64,000 nucleotides of DNA from Patella vulgata (GCF_932274485.2 NC_065884.2:60512546-60576545); one strand, 5' to 3'. Shown: positions 50,693 to 62,767, numbered from the stretch's first letter. Translations and numbers: made by a program. Notes: generated from the letters alone by a model not told the origin.

Positions 50693-51344
50693 ATAGTAGA
50701 GTGGCTCACGCCTAAAATATTTGTCCTTATAAAAACTGACACACGTATCTGCCATACTGCATCGCCGGGGAGATTTTCTGAAGTGAGCAAAGCTTAATCC
50801 ATCGGACGTGGATTCGGAGGTCGCAGCAAATATACGTCACAAATAGCCTTCCACGAACATGTGTTGGTATTTAAAAGCCGAATACAAAATACCCTCATTA
50901 CGCCCTTCGACTTTCGTGGTTATTTAATAGCAAACCTGAGCAAAAATTTCGATTGGACTCGTTCATTTAATTTTTGATTTTGGTGATTTCCGTACAGAGC
51001 TAGCTGTAATAGCTTCGTTTCTTTTCTTCCTTTCAAGTTTATGAGCGCGGCAACATAAACTCATTACAACACTTTGAGATTTACTTTTATTTAGTAGTTT
51101 CTACCTTCGTTTACGTGCCGTTCTCGTGAGTTTAGGAAATAAATATTTGCTAGCTCTAAATACACGGAACTATTTGAGACCGGAAAATAACCGAAACAAA
51201 ATTTTTATTTGTAGTCTTTATTTTCCAGACACTTTTCGGTAACTTGGTATTGATTATGTTCATAGTATCTTATTTAACTATTTTTTTGGCCTAAAGCGTT
51301 GATCGACGGATTTTTTTTCTAGATCTGAGACTAAGCCCTGCAAA

Positions 51345-51671
51345 ATGGCGTCTACCGATGATATGCTATCCAACATTGGATTGGACAAGTACGCCTATGA
51401 TTTGAGCACTGTAACCAAACTACCTGGTATTGTTAATAAATTCCCGATTGCTACTGAGCATCGGTCCATCATAACTGCTTTACATGACGACTGTGTAACG
51501 TTTGGTGATAAAGACATCCACAATAGACTGGTCAGACTGAATAAAAAGCCTAGGAGGTTTGGTAAAAGTAAGGCTAAGTCCAATAAATCTATAAAATCAT
51601 ACGATTATTTTCTTCAAATCCCATTTTTTCCTGGGATATCGGACCGGACTCCATCGGCAGAATTGATTTAA
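51345..51671 (+). CDS. 108-codon ORF of unknown function
   Basis: The ORF opens with MASTDDMLSNIGLDKYAYD after a TTTTTTTCTAG acceptor-like site and has a basic patch NKKPRRFGKSKAKSNKS near residues 66-82. No family recognised. A family D MITE begins about 115 bp downstream at 51787. It may be the first coding exon of a host gene, or a fragment. Confidence 0.3.
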   Translation: MASTDDMLSNIGLDKYAYDLSTVTKLPGIVNKFPIATEHRSIITALHDDCVTFGDKDIHNRLVRLNKKPRRFGKSKAKSNKSIKSYDYFLQIPFFPGISDRTPSAELI

Positions 51672-51786
51672 TAAATAGAGAGACCCAGACATCTACCGAT
51701 GCGACCTTGATTGATTTAAATTGGAAAAAAATAGGTATTTGCGGCGATTGTCAAAGTGTCATAAAAACAATCGCCCAGTTAAACAT

Positions 51787-52300
51787 ACATTATGCAAGAG
51801 CTAAATCTGCCTATTGCTTCAGATGTTATAGAAATGATTAATTAGACCTTTATTTACACGGCAAGGTTAAAATCAACTCTGTTGACCCACGAATGGCTTG
51901 GATACAGTTTGGATTTAAACAGCCTCGTCCATTTAAAATTAAATCAATTAATGGCGGACCAAGCTAACGTTTACCGTTACTCGCTGATGTCACAACCGGA
52001 AATTGGTGATGAAAAGCCTGCCAAGCGAGGCTACCATAGCCATTGAGCGTGTTACTTGATAATCGAGAATATGTGGGTGGAGTTATTGTTTGTCAATCAA
52101 ACGATCGCCAATTCTCATAGACGCTGAAGACACAATTAATGCCTATTTCTAGTTCAAACTTCTAACAGTGACAATTCCGTTCAGAACAAAGTAATTTGAC
52201 TGAAATTTTCAACATTTTTTTTTATCATCTATTTTTGAATTATTATAGAAAGAATGGCCAACTCTTTATAAAACTCTTAACTAATCTATCTTTAAAAGAT
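51787..52300 (-). mobile_element. MITE family D, long copy
   Basis: Starts with TACATTATGCAAGAGCTAAA, identical over 25 nt to the reversed end of the copy at 4049. The far end CAGAACAAAGTAATTTGACTG then CTCTTTATAAAACTC matches the 62.8-kb copy in reverse. Confidence 0.75.
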
Positions 52301-53150
52301 CGACTTTGGTAGACTAGAAAAGAAAATATTTGCATAAAGGCTAATAATGAAAATAAAAAAAAAATCATGTTAAAAAAATAGTTGCAAGTGCTATCCAGCA
52401 AAAAGTGTATTTTAATTGCCATCGTAGCATTATAAACAGTTAATATTAAGACATTTGAAGGCGTGGGTTTATTGTTAAAACAACGAAGCGTTTACGTATG
52501 CGTACAGATGTTAAATTCAATCGTTTCATTGAGTGTATTTCGTTACTTCGCAGCAAGGAAATAAACGATGTTTTCCGTCTATGGTGAAGAAATTTTCGTT
52601 ACAGGGGTGTCGGTTATAATTTTAATGTCACCAAGGGACATAACTCATATTGTCACAAAGAGTTAAGTTAACTGCCTTGATCGTGGGACCCGGTCAGAAT
52701 TTCGAGCCATTTGTAAAAAAAATCCCAAACGATTATATCCTCAAAAATCAAACGTAGGTTGTTGAATGAAATTTTCGTGGTTTTCATATTAAAATAAGCA
52801 TGAAATATTGTCTGTTTGTTGCAAAATATTTAGAGCATGAACCACTCTACCTATAGAACATTATTCAAAGTACACGTTCGTCTGAAGAAAAGACCCACAA
52901 ACAAAACAACAATGAGATAAACCACTGAAAAAGGAAATTCTAATTAGTAGGAAGACCCGAGTTCAAACTGATTAGCTGGAAGAGTTTTGATTAAAAGTTG
53001 TTGTTTTTTAAAACTCGGTGTGGCAAATAGAGTCTGGTTTTAAAAAAAAAGCGTTTATATCCGCCAATTCTCAATCGATTAAGCCCAAATTTTAAATTTC
53101 AGTATCATTAAGGAACATATAAAACGATATCATAGTGATCACTAAAATCA

Positions 53151-53248
53151 AATTTTTGGTTTTAAAAGGCGTAAATGGCTCCAATCTTCTGAGAGGGGTT
53201 CACTAGTCCGCCGCTATAAAAAATACTATAAATATGGGTATCAAAAAA
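53151..53248 (+). repeat. dispersed block P, copy 1
   Basis: GGTTTTAAAAGGCGTAAATGG through ACTAGTCCGCCGCTATAAAA to GGTATCAAAAAA; repeated at 53451-53558. Confidence 0.93.
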
Positions 53249-53274
53249 CCCGGTAGGTATGGTGGCTGATTGGT

Positions 53275-53445
53275 ATCATGTCGTGATGTGGAGTCGCCCT
53301 TCATAAGGCGACAACCCTACACGACGACATTTTAACCCGACACCTCGAGATTTTTAGCCGAAAATACGACATATTTACCCGACACCACGACATTAAAAAT
53401 GTCGTAATGTCGCGTAAAATGTCGTGATGTCAAGTTGTCGACGAA
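53275..53445. repeat. ACGACAT/ATGTCGT-rich palindromic block
   Basis: ATGTCGT and ACGACAT occur many times in both orientations, for example ACCACGACATTAAAAATGTC. Confidence 0.85.
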
Positions 53446-53450
53446 CTTTT

Positions 53451-53558
53451 TGGTTTTAAAAGGCGTAAATGGCTCCATTCTTCTGAGAGGGGTTCACTAG
53501 TCTGCGGGTGCACTAGTCCGCCGCTATAAAAAATACTATAAATATGGGTATCAAAAAA
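53451..53558 (+). repeat. dispersed block P, copy 2
   Basis: Same block as 53151-53248 with a short insertion (CTGCGGGTGCACTAGT). Confidence 0.93.
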
Positions 53559-53643
53559 CATGATACCAATCAGCCTCCATACCTGCTGGTTTTTTTTGAT
53601 ACCCATCTTTATAGTATTGTTTATAGCGACGGACTAGTGCACC
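53507..53643. repeat. long palindrome, arms about 52 bp, 30-nt loop
   Basis: GGTGCACTAGTCCGCCGCTA at the left pairs with TATAGCGACGGACTAGTGC at the right, continuing through ATACTATAA and GGGTATCAAAAAA. Confidence 0.92.
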
Positions 53644-54014
53644 TGCACCTGCACCTGCGGATCAGTGAGCATTCCCCATTCTTCGGAACCTTAAAATAGA
53701 CGAAAATGGGTCTAAAAGCACACATTAATGTAATTTGAGTGTAGTTTTCAAAGTTTTATTGTAATATATAATCGGTTATTTTCTCTTAATTACACGAATA
53801 GTCCAAATTGAACGGCCGTCGTTTCCGTCAGCATAATGCATTGAACATGTACACTGTTGTATTGTAAAATTATTTTTTTGTAGTTAGTGAATCGGTGATT
53901 TTTAATTACTTTGGCACTGTCTAATGGGATCTGTTTCCTTTGTTTACTAGGAATGGCAGAGTACACGGTTCGTGTAGTGATTTTAAGATGTTCACTGTGT
54001 CTTGAATAGTTGAT

Positions 54015-54135
54015 ATTAGGATCCCATATTTTCACGGTAAGATAACAACAATAATATTGATTGAAATGAACCAAGGGTGAATATTAAGTGGTGTATTTAA
54101 TTTCGAATATTGTGGATAATATTGAGTTAGGGGTT
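54015..54135 (+). repeat. dispersed repeat H, copy 2
   Basis: TTTTCACGGTAAGATAACAAC and ATATTGAGTTAG match 11795-11910. Confidence 0.65.
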
Positions 54136-54257
54136 ATAGCTTTCGAGATCGTCGAAGGTCGGATAAATATACGTTCGATTTAAAGTGATTTCATTATACA
54201 TATTGAAGTTGTTCATATTAGATTTTAGGTTACATTAACACATGGAACATCGTTACG

Positions 54258-54445
54258 TCAATAATTTGTTTGCACGTAGGGGTCTTTAGTAGCGGAAGCA
54301 ACCCAAAGACCGGGAGAAAGGCTTACTCCTTGTCACGTACAAGCACACTCCTTGGCACGCACAAGCAAGTGGTCGAATCTCACTATATCAACCAATGATA
54401 GACCTTATGATTTAAAGAGTGCTAATTTGACCGCCCCACCCACAA
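54258..54445 (-). mobile_element. SINE family A, very old copy
   Basis: TTGCACGTAGGGGTCTTTAG, CCTTGTCACGTACAAG and a head ending GACCGCCCCACCC. Confidence 0.75.
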
Positions 54446-54655
54446 ACTTAAAAAAAACTGGCTTAATCAACTACGTGTTGTTCGCTTATGGGAAGTTTGA
54501 GACAACTATGTCGCTGTTGCAATGTCCATGGTTACGTTCCACTCAAACGACTAAAGACGCTTTTCTTGTCAACCTTGCAGGCGCCACGCCTTACGAGTAA
54601 AGGTCGGGCTTGATAAAATAAATTTGTTATCATTATTTCAATACACGCAGATCAT

Positions 54656-54656
<1 letters not shown>

Positions 54657-54688
<32 letters not shown>
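54657..54688. repeat. poly(A) run of about 32
   Basis: Uninterrupted A run. No element was recognised directly 5' of it on the plus strand. Confidence 0.9.
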
Positions 54689-54692
<4 letters not shown>

Positions 54693-56329
54693 GCAGTTAT
54701 ATCTTTCATTGGTTATTGACACTAGAAAAGTAAAACGATGATGGACATTGTCAAACTGGGCCTGGCAAATTATAAAATACAGAATATAAAAGGAAAGAAA
54801 TTGAAAGACAAACATCTGATTTGGTTGTAACAACATTAACATGTTTCTTTAAACTGAAACTGTTTGAAACATGAAGCGCATACTATATAATATAACACCG
54901 TCTGTACCTTGCAGATAAACTGCATGTACCTTGTCAAGTATCATATTTCTTGTTTAAAAAAAACAAAGAAGGCAGTCTAATTAAATTGATTTACAAAGAT
55001 TTCAAAATAAATGTATCCTGACAGTATTAAATAAAAAAAATACTTGTTTTATAACTCAAATCTTATAAATTTAAATTTGAAAATAGGCATTGGCGCCCCC
55101 TCCCTCCACCCCCAACAAAGAAAAAGAAACAAAAATAGAAACATTAAAAACAACAGATATAACCAATGCGTGTTCACAAAGTTTATACAAGTTTATTTCT
55201 AAATGAAAACCGACGTGAGATAATTGAACAGTCGAAATTTAATCGGAAAGCTATGTAATTGTTCAGGCTTAGTTGAAACTGTCATCTGGTAACGAGGTTA
55301 TTTCGTGGTAGAGGCAGCCATATTGTAAAGTAACATGACAACACGTCACTATGAAGAATAACACTGACAAAGTTATCTCCCTTGGGAAAAGATGGCAGCG
55401 TCCTGGTAATCGCGTGGAAGTATTTATCCTAAGTTTTATCAATAATTATTGAATTTATTTCACAGTTTGTCTGGGTTCTGCCATCAATTGATTCCATCTT
55501 GACGTGTTTAGAAGAAAGGGATTGGGAAGTCTTGAGAGTTTTTAAAGAGCAAAGATGAGGATATTTAGAGAGCGATCAATTGCGATTAGAGAAGAAGAGA
55601 AACCTATTACACGGACTGTAATTCTTTTTATAAAGCGATTTATATATGGGGATAAGGACAGGATGGAGGTTTAACCAACGGCATCAATAGTTACTGTGTG
55701 TATCGTATTATAGATAATAATAAGTCCATATATATCGCGCTAATTCCACATATAGTCGTGCTCATAGGCTTCCAAAAACACAATCACCCTTGCAAATATT
55801 TTTCAGAGTCTAATGTTGGACTGGTTCGAAGATTTTCATGTAGCTATTTCCACGAACTGGCAACAACAACACTAAATGAAAGAGCTCCAAAGGAGCTGAG
55901 TTTATATTTTGTCACAACGAGGTTGTCCTTAATACTTGATCTTAGATACCATGCGATTTCAGATATTACTTCAAGGTATCAATATATTATGTACATTTTG
56001 TCATCGCACGTAAAGTCAGTCTAATTTAAAATGTTTTTGCACCTGTTTTGGACATGTTTAAGGTAAGCGCAATTCGGGCTATTGGTGATAGCCAAATTGT
56101 TCTTTTGGCATTAGCTAGACAGCCAATCAGATATCCAGATAATTCAAAGTTATTATATCACAAGTGTTGATTGGTTTGATCCTGGGTCGACCAATCATAA
56201 TTTGTGCATTACTGAACGCCCACTACAAAAAGTGTATTTAAATAACACCCCCTCCCCTCCCCTCACCGAAGCCTTATTAGACGAAACATAACCATTATAA
56301 GGCCAAATACTCTCTTTCTTCTTTCTTTC

Positions 56330-56936
56330 TTTTCAGGGACTGGATTCTTCCTTCAGAGAACCAATAAACAAAAGGAACGAACAACAAAATAAAGACGAAA
56401 TCAACCGCCATACCGGACAATAAAACCAAATGGAAGGAAAAATGGACCGGGCCATACACTCACCAACAAGCCCCAAGGAAGAGTTGCACCACCCTGTCAT
56501 TCAATCGGACAAACCGACCAGACCGACGAAAACGACCTAAAAATATATATATATGTACATACTATGTCATTATGTCTCAATGGTCGTCCAAATTCATGTC
56601 TGTTCTGTCAAATGTCCGTATTGCGTGTATGTCTGTAAATGTCTATGCTTGTCTAAATGTTCGTCCATATTCTTGTCTGTTTTGTCACGAATTCGTCTGT
56701 CTGTCAATGTCTATGATCGTCTCTACTGGCACTTCTTTATTTTTGCACCTGTTATTTCACGTCTCGTCCTGTTATCTATTGTCTTCTGTACATATATATA
56801 TATAAATAAACCCAATTATCCTTTTTTTCCACTAATCACATTGTAAATATTTCACTATGTATATATAACATGTAATTGTCTGGGATATCACCTCGGTGGA
56901 AGCGGACGTTAAATAAAGGTATTTCTCTCTCTCTCA
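56330..56936 (+). other. possible 3' UTR of a transcript or retroelement
   Basis: A CTTTCTTTTCAG acceptor-like site precedes A-rich, C-rich sequence, then TGTCTGT-rich sequence, an AATAAA (near 56803), GATATCACCTCGGTGGAAGC-GGACGTTAAATAAAGG and a (CT)n tail. The last part equals the 3' end of SINE family C next to it. No reverse transcriptase is visible. Confidence 0.35.
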
Positions 56937-56940
56937 TTCA

Positions 56941-57190
56941 AGATGAGGGAGGTTGGGATGCCTAGTGGTCCAGAGTGCCACGCTTCGACCTCTAGCTGGC
57001 CGGCCACCTCTGGCTTGCGGCTGTGGTTTCGATCCCTGGTGTGAGGTATGTGGCGTGGAGATAGGCGCGCCTTCTCAAACTAAGACCTCTGCGCGTGCGC
57101 TAAGATTATATAAAAAAATGACAAATAAGACTTGCCTGCGATATCACCTTTGGTGGAAGCGGACGTTAAACACTAAGATCATCAACGCCC
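56941..57190 (+). mobile_element. SINE family C copy
   Basis: tRNA-like head GGTTGGGATGCCTAGTGGTC with B box GTGGTTTCGATCCC, body GTGGCGTGGAGATAGGCGC, 3' end ATATCACCTTTGGTGGAAGC then GGACGTTAAACAC. Confidence 0.85.
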
Positions 57191-57486
57191 AAGGAGGACG
57201 CGGGTGTTAAACCTTGAGCCCGGTACGAACGAACGCGATGAGTAATGTCTCTGATATCACGATCGGTGAAAGCGTACGTTGAGACGAACGTAAAAATTTG
57301 TGGTTTGATAAAACAATGTAATAAAAAGTAAGTAATTGCCCCCATTTTAAAATATGGGGTACTGACTCTGTTATTGATTTTCTGGCTAAAAATGCCTTCT
57401 AATTAGTTTCTAGGCATTTCCATTTAGTTATACGTGGTGGTAGGTGTAGTGCATAGGGCTGGATACGCACACTCTTTCTAGAACAA

Positions 57487-57760
57487 CTTCCGAAAACTCA
57501 TATCCAAACTTTATAAGACTCCTGCCCAAACACCCTAAGACCCTTACTCAAACCTTTTAAAACCCTATCCTAAGACTCCTATCCTACTTTTCTAAGACCA
57601 TTGCCCACACTTTCCAAGACTCTAGCCCAAACATCCTATGACCCATACGCGAAATTTGTAAAACCCAATGCTACCCAAACCTTTTGCGACTCCCACCCAA
57701 GAATCCGGCCCAAACTGCCCAAAGTCCTACTTAAAGTAGCCAAGTCTCTAACTCAATATC
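57487..57760. repeat. degenerate C-rich tandem repeat, left part
   Basis: Recurring CCCAAAC-TTTC-TAAGACTCCT motifs about every 30 bp. A further part lies at 58178-58258. Confidence 0.65.
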
Positions 57761-58177
57761 ATCCAAAGTCTTACACGTTGAAAATACGAATTATTTGTCA
57801 ATTCAAACCAACATTGATGTTGTGATCTTACAAGGAAAAGGCAGGCTTCTGATATCCAATAGTTAAGACAAAATAAACATTTTACCATTGGTACACGAAT
57901 CGTGTACCATAGTGCGTTTTAGTTTCATTTGCAACAAGTGACCAGAAAGAATGAGGCTAGACATATTCAACTGGAGAGCCTGCTTAATAGACTGGAATAA
58001 CCAGACGCTAGAAATTGCTATAGGATTGAGACACATGCTGTATTTCGCTGGACATAACTGATTTGAAATTAGAGTCAAAAAGAAAACAATTGAATGTAAA
58101 TCAGTTTATATACAATCAGATTACATTATTATATGCGTTTCGACCCATTTGGGTCAATTTCTAGGTCCTAAATATTA

Positions 58178-58258
58178 GCGATTTAGCTCCTTTAAACATT
58201 CTACGACCCCTACTCGAACTTTTTAAGACTTTATCCAAGCGTTCTAAGACATCTATCC
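58178..58258. repeat. degenerate C-rich tandem repeat, right part
   Basis: TTCTACGACCCCTACTCGAAC and TTCTAAGACATC continue the pattern of 57487-57760. A SINE follows. Confidence 0.6.
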
Positions 58259-58490
58259 TACGGTCTGTCATTGAGACAACTGGCGGGGTTTCGATTCCCC
58301 GATTGTATGTGACAAGGAGTAGGGTCGCCTGTCCAACCTCGTGGGTTTTCTCCTGGTCCTCCGGTTTCCTCCTGCTGCTAAAGACCCCAACGCGCAAGCA
58401 AATTATTGAAATAAAATTGAACCATGAGTTAGTCCCGAAATGACCTAGTTTGTGTCGAGTGGACGTTAAACCCCATTTCTATCTCTCGCA
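58255..58490 (+). mobile_element. SINE family A copy
   Basis: CTACGGTCTGTCATTGAGAC, B box GGTTTCGATTCCCC, full body and GTGGACGTTAAACCCCATTTC. Confidence 0.95.
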
Positions 58491-58967
58491 TGTCTAACAT
58501 GTCCATGTTTTGTTGAAGAAACCAAAGTGTGGTTGCTACTGAATACCACTGGGCTGTATATTTGACAGGCGACTACAATCTTCAGCTATTCAAAATCTCC
58601 CGATCTTCGTTATGTACAGTAACATGATTCCTCACGATTTATTTTCGTATATCAAATCGTTACAACCAATTATCTTAAGTGATAATTATATGACTAAGTT
58701 TGCTATTCGACAAACGCCAGCAAATCCCGAGAGAGGTAAACCTTGTTAATATTGACGTCATTAAATAACGTCACAATTAACGGAAATGGATATCCCCTTT
58801 GGAACCCTCTAGCGGTTTTATTAGTTAAAACAGTGCATCTCGTTAGCTAAACAATTAGTAATAGATACCAGAACATGGGTACGACTAGAAAATAGTTATC
58901 GTCAATTTATACATTTTAATGATGGACATGTTTACGCCTTGTACTACTGTCCCAAGAGTCTTCGCGG

Positions 58968-59228
58968 GAGCCGCGGTGGCTTAGTGGATAAGACGTTGGC
59001 TCTCTAACCCGGGGGTCCCGTGTTCGATCCCGATGTTGGGACCTCGGTTTTTCGTCCCATCCGAACGACTAGACAGCTTTTCTTGTCATGCCCTCCGTCC
59101 TGCATCACTGACAAGGGGGAAGCACGCCGGAAAATCTGGATGAACTTTCTCGGCCAATGCAGGGATCGAACACCCGACCTCCATGCTAGCGAGCCAGCGT
59201 CTTACCCATTTAGCCATCGTGATCCCCA
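58968..59228. mobile_element. SINE family B, inverted composite
   Basis: 58968-59038 is a forward head (CCGCGGTGGCTTAGTGGAT, GTGTTCGATCCC). It joins at GGGACCTCGG to a reverse copy running to its own head (GCGTCTTACCCATTTAGCC). Confidence 0.93.
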
Positions 59229-59345
59229 TTTAAACAAAGAGCTGGCCGTACAAATAGATACTGAAAAATGAACGTATGGAAAAATTTCATTCAAATTACT
59301 TTATTCTAAGCGAAGTTATCAGTTTTTTGAAGTTTTCACATGATG
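59228..59345 (+). mobile_element. MITE family D, fragment
   Basis: AAAGAGCTGGCCGT, then TTTCATTCAAATTACTTTATTC as in the 3.7-kb and 62.8-kb copies. Confidence 0.65.
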
Positions 59346-59399
59346 CAGCGTAGATTGTTTATTATCGATTATCATTTTATAGTTGAATTTTTAATCTCG

Positions 59400-60560
59400 G
59401 GTAAAGTGAAAATAAAGTCCCCTAAATATAATAAAACACTAATTTTAATATTCTTTTCATTGAATACCATGAATAATATCTGGTGTAATTCTGATCTGTG
59501 TGACATTTTTCGGGCATCGATGATTATTTGTGAATAAAATAAAATCAAGTATGAACAATCCAAACCATTAGACAAAATTCAAAGTCCTAAAAAATGCATC
59601 AGCAACAAGCTGATTGGATGATTGGAATTTGGGCTGGGGCCTGGAGATGGTGGTCATTTGGGGTTGAGTACGGCCAAGAGATTGTGGCGCAAAAATCACC
59701 CTTACCTTGGACTTGCATTTGACATCCACGCTCCCTTGGCCCTGTCGGCTCAAAAGATTGAAATTGGAAAGTTGAAATGAAAACGAAAGATATGGAAAAT
59801 AAGAATGATTGTTTCATTAGAAAAATTACCAATTAGAAAATACAATGAAATGATACGAAGAAATCACGATAATTCTGAAAACAATATTGTGATCTATTCT
59901 GATACGCCGATTAGGACGTCATGATAATCGTACTGTATAGAACATAATCCCGCATAATTTGGCTGAACAAAACCCACTGCTGATTTTTCACGATTTTCAT
60001 AACTATCTCGCCGTTTTGCACTTGGGCATATTGCTTTGCAAAGAAAAATACACTTTTGATCTCTGGCGCAAAAATGATCACTTGTCCCCTGAATTCGTCA
60101 TAGACTGTGATTTTAAGTTGCTAGGATTCGTCATAGACTGTGATTTTAAGTTGCTAGGATTCGTCATAGACTGGGATTTTAAGTTGCTTAACTCACTGGC
60201 TTGAATAGCAGAAAAACGCATTTGCGTCAGTTAAATTTTCAAACTTTTCCCGAGGAGGACGCGGCCCTCATACCCCGATTGATTGGTTGTTTATAATGTA
60301 GGTCATCACCTACGTTAGGCTATATTGGACCACATTGAAGTTGCTGATTCACGGAAAACACATTTGCGGTCGTTAAATTTTCAAAATATTTTCCCAACGG
60401 TCTCATCTCCGTGGACAGCCGATAAATACTCTTTCTTGTCGCGGCTTCTTGGCCTCGGTTTCGAACCTCGAGCGACAGGGTACTTATCGGCTTCCATAGG
60501 TTGGAATAGCAGGAAAACGCATTTTGGGGGGGGGGGGGGTAGGCTCCGCGAGTCTCATAC
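59400..60560. repeat. dispersed repeat E, copy 2
   Basis: ATAATAAAACACTAATTTTA, TTTCGGGCATCGATGATTATT and TATATTGGACCACATTGAAG match 960-1450. Confidence 0.65.
60095..60190. repeat. 33-bp tandem repeat, three units
   Basis: ATTCGTCATAGACTGTGATT-TTAAGTTGCTAGG three times, the last shortened. The unit is a multiple of three. Confidence 0.95.
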
Positions 60561-61394
60561 GCAAGTGTGATAAATGTCGGTCAAATCAACCAGTTTGGTT
60601 ATTGACTAGGACGGGTATGTCCAGGGCCTAATTATGTTTGCATGGGGCCCCTGAAAGTGTTACTGGGGCTCCGTGAACCAACAATGAAAACGGGGGGGGG
60701 GGGGGCACATTCTGGTCATTGTCCGTATGGTAGATAGATTTAGGCCTACTTGTTACATACACATTCTATATAAATAAAATCATAAAATTATATGCTATTT
60801 TTTTATTAGGCATACTGGTATACGATATATTTATTACACGCGTTTATAAACAAAGTGGGTTTAAAGTTACATTTTCATATTTTTAAGTTATATTTTTAAA
60901 TTGTATTAAAATAAAGCCCTAAAATAGATGGTATCTATAAACATTCCTACCTAGTTAAAGAATAATCCTATTAATCCTATAATTCACTATTGCCAGTTGA
61001 GAAATTGGCAAAAATATAATTTTCAACTTCAAATTCAAACGTTTGAAGATAGCTTTTCCACGGTGGGGGATAGGAAAACAAGGGAGGTAATTGGGTGGTA
61101 ATTGTGTTATTATTTCCGGTGAGAAGATTTTTAAGTGTGAGAAAGATAACCTATGATCGTATAATAGTGAGTTGACAACCTATTGAGCAAAAGACATAGA
61201 AATAATTATGTTTGACTTTCTTAGAAAATATAAAATTGTAACTTTAAAGGGTGAAATTACATGGCTGAAAGCAAAGTTAGTAATACAACAAAATCAGATC
61301 TATCTCGACATCTTAAGCGACCTTCTCCTAGTTAGGTTCCCTGTCTCGACTGCCGTTATTTAGCTGATCGATTGAGGATTAGGTGTATGAAACA

Positions 61395-61525
61395 AAATGA
61401 AAATAGTTTGTCCAGATCGTTTGTGGATTGGCCGTGTGAAAAAAAAAACCGAAAGTAGTTTATCCAGATCATTTGTGGATTGGCTGTGTGAAAAAAAACC
61501 GAAAGTAGTTTCTCTAGATCGTTTG
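61395..61525. repeat. tandem repeat, unit about 57 bp, 2.3 copies
   Basis: CCAGATCGTTTGTGGATTGG, then GTGTGAAAAAAAACCGAAAG, repeated. Confidence 0.88.
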
Positions 61526-62128
61526 GGATTTGGATGAAGGTTCTTGAATCACACTATCTGGAAATAGGCCCTTTAATATTACAACCCGTTTTTCTAGCTG
61601 AATACTTTAAAGTGTTATTGCATCGTAACGCCGCCTATCAAATTATATAACCGAAGTGAACGTTGGTGTTTTATGCAAATTTTAAAGGTTAGACTTGATC
61701 AGAAGATGCCATTATGTAAATGAGTAAAATGTATAATGGCCGACCCAGCATGTAATTTAAACAAACTGTAAACAAAGTAATTGGCGATTACCATCTCGAA
61801 TAACCATAACTTATAAATATAAATATCCTCTATGATCCCCATGGATAGATCATTACTTGCTTGTAGCATACCGACACGAAATACCCAGTCTCTTGTAATT
61901 ACATTTATCCGCTAGAGGGCGACACGTGCTACATTCGTCTGCTCGCTTAATAAAATGAACCCCAAGAGTTTAACCGTTACCTTGGGTTTATTTACATACT
62001 TTACACAAATAATTTTTAATTACTAACATTGTCTCTACTCCTACAACTTAAAATTAGTTGTATTATATTTTCGACACCCCGTGTTCTGCAGAAATGTAAA
62101 GCAAGTAATACAAATGCTATATAAAGAG

Positions 62129-62330
62129 GGTTTATCTTTCATGATTTTCAGTTTATTGAATTAATATATTATGGTTTCTCCCGTTTAGTTTTACAGTCTA
62201 ATAATAGGTTTTATCTTTCATGATTTTCCGTTTATTGAATTAATATATTTACAGTTTCTCCTGTCCAGTTTTATTCTAATTATAGGTTTTATCATTTATG
62301 ATTTTCAGTTTATTGAATTAGTATGTTTTA
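62129..62330. repeat. tandem repeat, unit about 80 bp, 2.5 copies
   Basis: TTTATCTTTCATGATTTTCAG then TTTATTGAATTAATATATT recurs near 62140, 62208 and 62287. Confidence 0.9.
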
Positions 62331-62767
62331 TTTTTCCATTTCCCTTGCATCAGCGATCAATCTTGTTCAGTATACACCCATACATTCACACTTCTCTTTA
62401 AATTATTGTTTATCTATAGCCCAGTTTAATTGGTATACCATTAATAGTGTTAATACATTGATCTTTATAAATAATAAGATTTTTCCCCTTTTTAATCCCT
62501 GTAAGGGTTTCCGTTTTTTGATGTAAATGGCACCCTAATGAAAAGTGTTAAGTTTTAATTGTATTTGATTGTTATTTTTGTTGCATATTCTGTATTCACA
62601 TACCCGTATCATTTGCTTGATAAAGACGAGAGAGTATCCCCGTCGGAACGTCGCTTAGTATTAAACTCAGTAATTGTGTATCCATAAAATATTACCTTGT
62701 GTTAAGTTAAAATTGGTCCAAGTATCTCTTTCTGTATGGTGAGCCACTAGATATAAATATTAAAGTT

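Noticed and set aside
55698-56024. 108-codon ORF near a possible promoter region
   Set aside because: No recognisable family, no splice context, and ORFs this long are expected by chance in 64 kb.
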